64,000 bases of DNA from Oceanispirochaeta sp. M1 (GTDB lineage: Bacteria > Spirochaetota > Spirochaetia > DSM-2461), in contig NZ_QQPQ01000022.1 in assembly GCF_003346715.1 (NCBI RefSeq), positions 1-64,000 on the forward strand, given 5' to 3'. The position numbers and the translations under genes were made by a program. This document shows positions 10,207-17,046 of the stretch, piece after piece. Each line of letters opens with the position of its first letter. Within the stretch, counting starts at the first letter, position 1. The notes beneath the pieces are model-generated. The model was given only the letters and a program-made list of their open reading frames with translations. It had not been told where the DNA came from and ran no database searches.

Positions 10207-11313
10207 TTATTTCTTATCATTAAGCAGGTTGAGTCTTGTGAATATATAGTCCAGATCGTCCGATTTCAGAGTATATTTTTGAATCCAGGTAGCCTCCTTT
10301 ATTGGTTTGTAGTTGGGGTCATAGAGAAAAATCCGGCTTTGGGGATTATTCTTGTCAAACCAGGCATTCAGATAGATTCTTCCCCGGTCAATCTCAAGGC
10401 AGGTGGCTCCGAATCTGTGGATAACGGTGCCCGAATTAAAAAGGCAGGCTATGGAGAGGGGATCATAAATGCTGCCTCTGCTTTTATAGTCTTCATTTTC
10501 AAGGAGCTGCTGAAGAATTACGGCGGTGTTGCGGATTGCATTTACCAGCTCTTCATCCACAGGCTCTTTCTGCAGCATATATTCACGGATCATCTTGTCT
10601 ATCCGGATCTTCAGATATTCCTCTTCTGAATGGCCTTCAAACAGGGCCCGGTGTGTATGTCCGGCCATAGCAACAATACCTTTTTTCCTGGCAAATTCAA
10701 AAATCCTCTGTTCCGCCTTCAGGGGTTTATCGCTCAGAAAATCTCTCTTGATATTATTGATATGAAGAGGGTGGGCCAGATAGCGGAGGAAAAATTGATT
10801 AATCCTGTGTTTCATGGGGGAATTGTAGAGAGAGGCCTGATGTCCGTGGAGTACAAGTATCTCCTCTTCTTCGTATTCCAGGATCACTGAAGGGAGAATT
10901 TCACTGTTTACTTCCAGTTCCGCAGCACTCCGTCCTGTTTTCCAGGCAAAGGAAGGGCCGCTGTCATGATTACCCTGAATCTTATAAAGACCCGGGCCAT
11001 TTTTGAATTCAAGAAAAAGGATGTATAACTCTTCCCAGGCCTGACTTATGGTGTGAAGTCTCAATCTGTGCAGTTCTTCTATGTCACCGTTCAGGATCAG
11101 GGTATAACCCCGGGGGAGATACCACTCCCTCAATACAGTCATTACCAGCTGTGCATTCTTTTTAAATTCGTCACGGTGTCTGCCGCTTCCCAGATGGAAA
11201 TCGCTCAGGACAATAATTTTGCTTTTCTTGTCTATCTCTATCCGTCTGGCACGGTCGTATGTCTTTTCCAGGTTCTCCTGTATGATATTTCCTACCAGCA
11301 GAGTTTCTGCCAC
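10207..11313 (-). CDS. Calcineurin-like metallophosphoesterase
   Basis: 368 residues, cytosolic. The dimetal phosphoesterase motif series is complete: SDFHLG near the N terminus, NGDIEEL, GNHDSG, VLHGHQ and AGHTHRALF. These supply the Asp, His and Asn ligands that bind two metals and hydrolyse phosphomonoesters or diesters. The substrate cannot be read from the sequence; the UDP-2,3-diacylglucosamine hydrolase-like branch and nucleotide phosphodiesterases share this layout. The C-terminal 150 residues (LNSGTVIHRFGATCLEIDRGRIYLNAWF) extend beyond the core. Start is GTG 11313 with AGAGG upstream. Transcribed in the direction of, and 74 bases before, the HPr-like gene, so co-transcription is likely; divergent from nudC. 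Confidence 0.85.
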   Translation of the reverse strand: MAETLLVGNIIQENLEKTYDRARRIEIDKKSKIIVLSDFHLGSGRHRDEFKKNAQLVMTVLREWYLPRGYTLILNGDIEELHRLRLHTISQAWEELYILFLEFKNGPGLYKIQGNHDSGPSFAWKTGRSAAELEVNSEILPSVILEYEEEEILVLHGHQASLYNSPMKHRINQFFLRYLAHPLHINNIKRDFLSDKPLKAEQRIFEFARKKGIVAMAGHTHRALFEGHSEEEYLKIRIDKMIREYMLQKEPVDEELVNAIRNTAVILQQLLENEDYKSRGSIYDPLSIACLFNSGTVIHRFGATCLEIDRGRIYLNAWFDKNNPQSRIFLYDPNYKPIKEATWIQKYTLKSDDLDYIFTRLNLLNDKK

Positions 11314-11374
11314 ATTTCTACCTCTTGGCTAGATGCCTTCTATATTATACAAGTTTAGTACATGGAGTCCTAAA

Positions 11375-12193
11375 ATGAAATTTATTCCCGGTTTAGAGTC
11401 AGCGGAGACTTCCGGTTTTGGCTGTTATATCATATTTTCCGAAAATGAGCGAAGTATTGCTGTGAATCAGAGGGGAATTCCCTTTCTGGATTCATCTCCT
11501 GAGATTAATGACACAACTGATAAAGCAGCGGATAAGCTTTTTATAGGTACAGTGGATTGTAAAAACTGTACTGTACTGTCGTTCAAGGAAAAAATAGATC
11601 TTCCATCAGCCCTGGAATGGACCGAATTTATTACTGTCTTCAGAGCCATGGACGGGGAGAGACAGTTCCCTTTGAGCCAGGCAAAACAGCTTCTTGAATG
11701 GAGCAGGACACATCGTTTCTGCGGAGCCTGCGCTGCCCGGACAGTAAAGTCTGAAACAGAGAATGCATATCACTGTCCTGATTGTAAAGAAGCCTGGTAT
11801 CCGGTAATAGCACCGGCTGTTATAACAAGAATTACCAGGGGAGATGAGATCCTTCTGGCTCATAATGTGAACTTTCCCGAAGGTCTCTATTCTCATGTAG
11901 CCGGATTTGTGGATCCAGGAGAAAACCTGGAACAGACAGTCCGCAGGGAAGTCATGGAGGAAGTGGGGCTTGAGGTGGAGAATCTACGCTTTTTTGATTC
12001 CCAGTCCTGGCCCATGCCGCACTCTCTGATGCTGGCATTCACGGCCGAATGTACCGATCCGGATGCCGTACCAATCCCTGACGGCAAAGAAATCGATGAT
12101 GCTAAATGGTTTACCAGAGAGACTATGCCCGAGATTCCGTCAACCGGGAGTATTGCCGGCAGAATGCTGATGGATTATCGCGATAGGCACTGA
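11375..12193 (+). CDS. nudC: NAD(H) pyrophosphatase / RNA deNADding enzyme NudC
   Basis: 272 residues from ATG 11375, chosen over an in-frame ATG at 11333 because GGAG lies seven bases upstream and the earlier codon has no ribosome site. The family cleaves NADH to NMNH and AMP and removes NAD caps from RNA. A Cys4 zinc site is present (C116, C119, C134, C137), then a perfect Nudix box at 177-199 (GX5EX7REUXEEXGU: GFVDPGE, RREVMEEVGL), followed by SQSWPMPHS, the family's SQPWPFPxS signature. Length matches NudC (about 257-300). Divergent from the phosphoesterase gene, convergent with the outer-membrane gene that ends 17 bases downstream. Confidence 0.93.
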   Translation: MKFIPGLESAETSGFGCYIIFSENERSIAVNQRGIPFLDSSPEINDTTDKAADKLFIGTVDCKNCTVLSFKEKIDLPSALEWTEFITVFRAMDGERQFPLSQAKQLLEWSRTHRFCGACAARTVKSETENAYHCPDCKEAWYPVIAPAVITRITRGDEILLAHNVNFPEGLYSHVAGFVDPGENLEQTVRREVMEEVGLEVENLRFFDSQSWPMPHSLMLAFTAECTDPDAVPIPDGKEIDDAKWFTRETMPEIPSTGSIAGRMLMDYRDRH

Positions 12194-12210
12194 CCCTTTC
12201 TGAGGCTTTC

Positions 12211-12915
12211 CTAGAATCTGTAACCCGCCCTGAACAAGGGGGTAAACATATGGATATTCTTGCTGTTGATCGCCAGAAAACGGTAAGCCGCACCAGTCTG
12301 AAAACGGAATCGTCCTACAGGAAATACAAGCGCTCCTTCAAGGGCATAGACTGCTCCGAAGGGGTGGTCTTTTTCCTCAGGGTAGGCAAAGAGCTCTTCC
12401 GAGTCTATTGCTATTCCCAAACCGACTCCAGCTCTGAAAGTGAAGTTCAATCCCTTCTCCCTCTTTGTTGAGTAGTAGATGTACGGGTAGTTCAACAACA
12501 GACCGAGCTTAACTCCATCCATCATATTGAATGAGCTGAGAATACTGATCTCTGTCAGATTTCCAATTCCCATATTTCTAAGTATCTTTTTGCGGCTGCC
12601 AAAGTCAATTTCGAACCCTGCGCCCAGGCCTCCCCAGCTGACATTGGGACCGGGAAGCTGAAACTCCATTATCCACAGATCGTAATTCACTTCCGGATAA
12701 CTCCAGCCCGGGAAGTGCATGCTTATGGGATAATGAATATAGAGTTCAAATCCGGTATTAAAATATGCCTGCTGCTCCTTTTTGTAGGCTTCCAGTTCCG
12801 GATCTTCAGATTCTCCAGAGTCCGCTTCTGATGGTGGAACCGGGGTTTCCTGAGCCGTGAGAATGGTTATATTAAATACAAAGCTGCACAGCAGCAGTAT
12901 GATTACTTTTTTCAA
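12211..12915 (-). CDS. Outer-membrane beta-barrel candidate (last gene of cyclase operon)
   Basis: 234 residues. N-terminal signal peptide (MKKVIILLLCSFVFNITILTAQ), then an acidic linker and alternating hydrophobic/aromatic strands, ending in FRAGYRF: a C-terminal phenylalanine after an aromatic-rich strand is typical of outer-membrane barrels recognised by BamA. About eight strands are plausible. It overlaps the upstream gene by four bases (ATGA), so it is translationally coupled. I do not recognise a family. Its neighbour also ends in GYRF, suggesting two barrels delivered to the same membrane. Confidence 0.6.
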   Translation of the reverse strand: MKKVIILLLCSFVFNITILTAQETPVPPSEADSGESEDPELEAYKKEQQAYFNTGFELYIHYPISMHFPGWSYPEVNYDLWIMEFQLPGPNVSWGGLGAGFEIDFGSRKKILRNMGIGNLTEISILSSFNMMDGVKLGLLLNYPYIYYSTKREKGLNFTFRAGVGLGIAIDSEELFAYPEEKDHPFGAVYALEGALVFPVGRFRFQTGAAYRFLAINSKNIHMFTPLFRAGYRF

Positions 12916-14321
12916 AATCTGTAGCCTCCTGCAATCCAGGGGTACATGGAGAAAAAAGAGCCGCCTGTGTAAGATGTGAATCTAAAATCAAATCCGCTTT
13001 CTATTAAAACTCCGGACTGCCATATTTTCTGCAGACTGCTTCCACCACCGAAGGATATTCCTGTATCACCCTGAATCGGTTCACCGAATATCCCATCTTC
13101 ATTGACCCATAGATAGCTGACTCCCATGCCCAGGCGGGGTATGAGAGACCAGCCCTTTGTCAGCTTTACCTGATAGTACATAAAGAAGCCGGTGAATAAC
13201 TCGGAGTATACAAAGGGGGCATTTTTATAGTCCAGGTGTGAGCTGTTTACAGCCAGTTCCACACCCAGAGGGCGGAGGCCGGTGGCTTTCCAGAATCTGG
13301 AGTTTACCAGCTCATGCCGGGCTTTAAGGAGGAGTCCAAATGGTATAGGGTCAGAATCACCGTGGCTCTGATCCAGGCTGACAGCAAAATTATATCCTCC
13401 CAGAACACTGAAGGTATCAGAGGGCGGCGTATGACGGATTTCAATCATCTCAGGTGCTTCTTCCATGAAAAAGGCGTTCTTTTTCAGATCCGATTCTCCC
13501 GAAGGGTTAATTAGTTCAAGGGAGTAGCGCCCTGGTGGTCTGTTTCCTGTGATCAGCGAAATAAGAAGAAGTTCCCCGGATTGCCATTTTACTTCATAAG
13601 GTGTGAATTCCTGGCCCTGACGGGTTATCCGTACTTCAATTGTTTTTTCAAAGTTTTTACCCCTGACTTCAATATCGTTATATACCTGCTGCTGTTGAAT
13701 ATCCCGCAGGCTGACATCTTTTATTTCAGGTTTGATAACAGGGTGAAGAGTAAGGGGAGTGGCTTCGCCAAGGTCTTCAAGTCCCGAAGGATTCAGGATG
13801 TAGAGCATGTAGTTTCCCGCTGTCAGGGTGTTCAGGTCAAAATGAAGCTCAACTGTCTCCCCTTCAAGGGATGTTATCTTTCCGGCAGTCCTGTTTTTTT
13901 CTTCATCAATAAGGAAGAACTGACTGTCCTCCACAGCCTGATATACCTGGGCTGTAAGCAGCAGATCACCTTCGGATCTAAGGAAGTATTCCCGGGGTGT
14001 GAAATCCCTTATCACCGGCTGCAGGGCCTCCCTTATTACAAGGGGCTGCCAATCCGTGGAGTTTACGGTGTTCTTGAATTTATTAAGAACGGCAATCTGA
14101 ATCTCATATTCACCCGGAAGAAGAGAGAAGGTATATTCAGCCTCTCTAATCTGGGTCCTTACTATCTCTTCTTCTCCCTGCCTGATAATAACTTCATAAC
14201 CCCAGGCACCCTCAATGGCGCCCCAGGATATATACTGTTCAACCAGTTTTGTCTCTGCCGGCAGATTCCAGGCAGTGAGAAGGAGTATCAGGAGGAAAAA
14301 AACTTTAAAATTAACGCGCAT
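12912..14321 (-). CDS. Secreted Ig/IPT-like protein with C-terminal barrel-like domain
   Basis: 469 residues. Signal peptide (VFFLLILLLTAWNLPAE), then a fibronectin-like unit (ISWGAIEGAWGYEVIIRQ), two IPT/TIG-like sandwiches (PVIRDFTPREYFLRSEGDL; VYNDIEVRGKNFEK with GRYSLELINPSGESD), and from about residue 300 a strand-rich domain ending in PWIAGGYRF that looks like an outer-membrane barrel. The mix suggests a barrel with a periplasmic or surface Ig-like arm. Overlaps the upstream FecR gene by 11 bases and the downstream barrel gene by 4, so all are expected to be made together. Function unknown. Confidence 0.6.
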   Translation of the reverse strand: MRVNFKVFFLLILLLTAWNLPAETKLVEQYISWGAIEGAWGYEVIIRQGEEEIVRTQIREAEYTFSLLPGEYEIQIAVLNKFKNTVNSTDWQPLVIREALQPVIRDFTPREYFLRSEGDLLLTAQVYQAVEDSQFFLIDEEKNRTAGKITSLEGETVELHFDLNTLTAGNYMLYILNPSGLEDLGEATPLTLHPVIKPEIKDVSLRDIQQQQVYNDIEVRGKNFEKTIEVRITRQGQEFTPYEVKWQSGELLLISLITGNRPPGRYSLELINPSGESDLKKNAFFMEEAPEMIEIRHTPPSDTFSVLGGYNFAVSLDQSHGDSDPIPFGLLLKARHELVNSRFWKATGLRPLGVELAVNSSHLDYKNAPFVYSELFTGFFMYYQVKLTKGWSLIPRLGMGVSYLWVNEDGIFGEPIQGDTGISFGGGSSLQKIWQSGVLIESGFDFRFTSYTGGSFFSMYPWIAGGYRF

Positions 14322-17046
14322 ACTGCAGCTCCGGTGAAAGTATATCAGGTATCTCCGCTATCTCCGGAAGTGTCAGTTCAAAAGGGACGCCGAGAACAGA
14401 ACTTTCCTGGAAAATCTTTCCATCCATCTCTCTCACGGCCTGAACTTCAAAGCGGAACCGCCCGATATTCAGATCTTCCAGCTTAGTAAAATTATACTGC
14501 GTTCTGCTCCATTTTTCTTCCTTGAATATGGCTTTTGCCGAAGCTTCCGGATAAAGAGCTACTCTGTAATATGTAGTCTTGGGGATGGATGACCAGCTGA
14601 ATTTCAGATCATCCCTTGTCTCCATGTCAATAATCTGTTCAGCCAGGGGTTCAAAACTCTGTACTCCGGGCAGGGGAGGTACTGGGCTGACGGAAAAGGA
14701 GTAGATTGTGGAGTCAGGTGATTTATTGCCCTTCTCATCTTTTGCCATAAGCTGCAGATAATAGCTTCCCTGATCCAGATCCGGGATGGCTCTGTTGAGA
14801 GTTCTCAGTTCTTCATCCAGTATGAGTGTGCTGAAGTTAGGATCTTTAGAGAGCCTTATTCTCTGTCTGGCCAATGGGGGAGTCTGTACCCATCTGAAAG
14901 AGGGTTTGTTGTCTATTATATTCAGACGGGAGATACTCTGTTCGTTGGCCGGATAGGTCAGGCGGGGAGCTCCGTAATCCTGGACCTGGTCCAGGTTGAA
15001 TGAACGGATGGCACTCCGGCTGCTGTTTGTAATTCCGCCATCGAGAGGGGTATGAGCCTGGACATGAAGGGTATATCCTCCGGCACGCAGATTCCGCTTC
15101 TCTATAATACTCCACCCGGTTTCAGCTGAGGATTCCCGTTCCATGGAGGGGTAGGCAGCATTTCCGGGAATCAGATCTGCCGTATAGTAGGATGCGCCGG
15201 CTACAGGCTGCCATCGGATATCAAGAGGAGTAGAACCAAGGAGAGAGAGTACTTCAGTCTCATTCGGGCCTGTGATACGAGGAGGACTCAGCCTCTGAAC
15301 CATTTCAAAATCAGTCTGACTGCTTAACAGGACTATATTTTCATTTTCATCCAGAACAGTTACCTGCCAGTAATACTCTCCGGCACCCGGCAGAACAATA
15401 TTTATGGATGTTGAATTGGTAACCTGTGTTACGAGGGGCAGACCTCCGCCGCTTTTTCTAAAAACTTCCACTTTATAGGGGCCGTCCAGAGTACTTTCCC
15501 AGGCGAAGTGGATATTATCAAAGCTCTCAACAATGCTGAGGCTTTCGGCTGCGGGTTTGACAGGATCGATGGAAAGTACTGCTTCCATAACCGTAAACTT
15601 CCTGAATTCAGAAGGAGGAACGGCTTTATTCTCCCGGTCCAGTCCTTCAATCATCCAGTAGTAGTCTCCCTGAGGGGGAAGATCCTCCATCAGATAGGAG
15701 TTTCTGCTGAGCCATTGGTCCGTGAGTGGGGCATTCATCTCCCTGTCTTTTGAGATAAGGATATGATAAGTACCGATCTCCCTGTCCGCCTTCCAGCTGA
15801 ATCTGAGTCCCTCTTTGACTTTAAGAGGATTAACCGTTTCATCCGCAAGGGGAAGAATCAGCTGTGCCGGATCCTGACTATCATTCTTTTCAATAAAGAA
15901 TCGCCTGACTTCCGGGCTTGAATAGGCTACCAGATCGGCAGCGGTATATTGGGGAATGACCCTCCAGAAGTAGCTCCCCTCCGTCAGGCTGCTGATGGTG
16001 CTGAAATTATTCGGACCAGATGTATTGCTCACAAGGCTGTTGAATCCGTTGTCTGTGGCGATCTGCAGCCGGGAGCCGTTGGCCAGGGTTGATGCTTCCC
16101 ATGAGAAGGCCAGGTCAGGGGCTGTGTTGCGGTATTCAAAAACCTCATCCACATAGGGAACCTGCTGGTCGGGAGCATTGTCTCTGATAATTACAACCCG
16201 GTTGGGAGGGCTGTGATACTCGGTACCGTCAGTAAACTCTCCGCTGATCCGCCAGTAATAGGTTCCGGGAATGGAGTTCATGGAATAGAGCTCGGTGTTT
16301 CGTCCCAGTTCATAATCTGTAAATCTGAAAAAATCCTTGTATTCTCCAATCTCAAGACGGGGATTATTCAGAGGTAGAATGGATTCCCATGAGAATTCCA
16401 TGGGGACCGCTGCCGATGTCGTGACTATAAGACGGTTGTTGGAGGGATATTTAAGTTTAACCGCTTCCTGTTCCACTATGATTTCATCACTGATGCTGGC
16501 TCTGTAGTTCTCTTCTATATTAGTTGTCTTACCATCTTTGGTAATATCGATAGTACCTTCATCAACAGAGAGATTGATATCTTCTCCATCCTGTTTGTTC
16601 AGGGTTACACTGGCTCGATTCAGGGCAATAACTGTATCTTCGGATTTAATCTGGAGGTCCGAATCACTACCGCTTGCGGCTGCAGAGATATTTCCGCCCA
16701 GAAATTCAATGCTTCTGGCTTCTTCTCCCCACTCAAGAACAATATAAGTGTTTGACGCCAGAGTTATTTCTGTGCCGTCAATCAGTTTTATTATGGCACC
16801 GGCATTATCAATTGTTCTCAGGCTGTCATAGTTATAAACAGGAGCACTGGTCTCAAGCTCACCCCAGACGGCGCGTCCCGAAAACTTTCTCTGAGCTCCG
16901 TTTTCAATAAAGGTGATCTCTCCGATCACCTCTCCACCCTCATTGCCTATCTCGCCATGGAGGTCTTCGTAGAACAAATAACCGGCCCCGGCGAAAATAG
17001 AGAGGAGGAAAATACTGAGAAAGATGTCTTTAATCAATGATCTCAT
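14311..17046 (-). CDS. FecR-domain protein with fibronectin/Ig-like repeats
   Basis: 911 residues. Residues about 9-29 form a signal anchor (IFLSIFLLSIFAGAGYLFY). Residues about 35-195 match a FecR domain (AVWGELETSAPVYNYDSLRT, GAIIKLIDGTEITLASNTYIVL, VDEGTIDI). The rest is a chain of six or more fibronectin-like sandwiches with the repeating pattern FSWE....YRV/LQIA and GSYFWRV or GDYYWMIEG. FecR domains classically sit in the periplasm and transmit a signal to an ECF sigma factor, but no sigma gene is present here; instead the next upstream gene is a membrane adenylate cyclase, with which it overlaps by 17 bases. Coupling the two signalling proteins is inference. Confidence 0.75.
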   Translation of the reverse strand: MRSLIKDIFLSIFLLSIFAGAGYLFYEDLHGEIGNEGGEVIGEITFIENGAQRKFSGRAVWGELETSAPVYNYDSLRTIDNAGAIIKLIDGTEITLASNTYIVLEWGEEARSIEFLGGNISAAASGSDSDLQIKSEDTVIALNRASVTLNKQDGEDINLSVDEGTIDITKDGKTTNIEENYRASISDEIIVEQEAVKLKYPSNNRLIVTTSAAVPMEFSWESILPLNNPRLEIGEYKDFFRFTDYELGRNTELYSMNSIPGTYYWRISGEFTDGTEYHSPPNRVVIIRDNAPDQQVPYVDEVFEYRNTAPDLAFSWEASTLANGSRLQIATDNGFNSLVSNTSGPNNFSTISSLTEGSYFWRVIPQYTAADLVAYSSPEVRRFFIEKNDSQDPAQLILPLADETVNPLKVKEGLRFSWKADREIGTYHILISKDREMNAPLTDQWLSRNSYLMEDLPPQGDYYWMIEGLDRENKAVPPSEFRKFTVMEAVLSIDPVKPAAESLSIVESFDNIHFAWESTLDGPYKVEVFRKSGGGLPLVTQVTNSTSINIVLPGAGEYYWQVTVLDENENIVLLSSQTDFEMVQRLSPPRITGPNETEVLSLLGSTPLDIRWQPVAGASYYTADLIPGNAAYPSMERESSAETGWSIIEKRNLRAGGYTLHVQAHTPLDGGITNSSRSAIRSFNLDQVQDYGAPRLTYPANEQSISRLNIIDNKPSFRWVQTPPLARQRIRLSKDPNFSTLILDEELRTLNRAIPDLDQGSYYLQLMAKDEKGNKSPDSTIYSFSVSPVPPLPGVQSFEPLAEQIIDMETRDDLKFSWSSIPKTTYYRVALYPEASAKAIFKEEKWSRTQYNFTKLEDLNIGRFRFEVQAVREMDGKIFQESSVLGVPFELTLPEIAEIPDILSPELQYAR

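Noticed and set aside
11333-11374. Upstream ATG extending nudC by 14 residues
   Set aside because: No ribosome site, and the ATG at 11375 has GGAG at good spacing.
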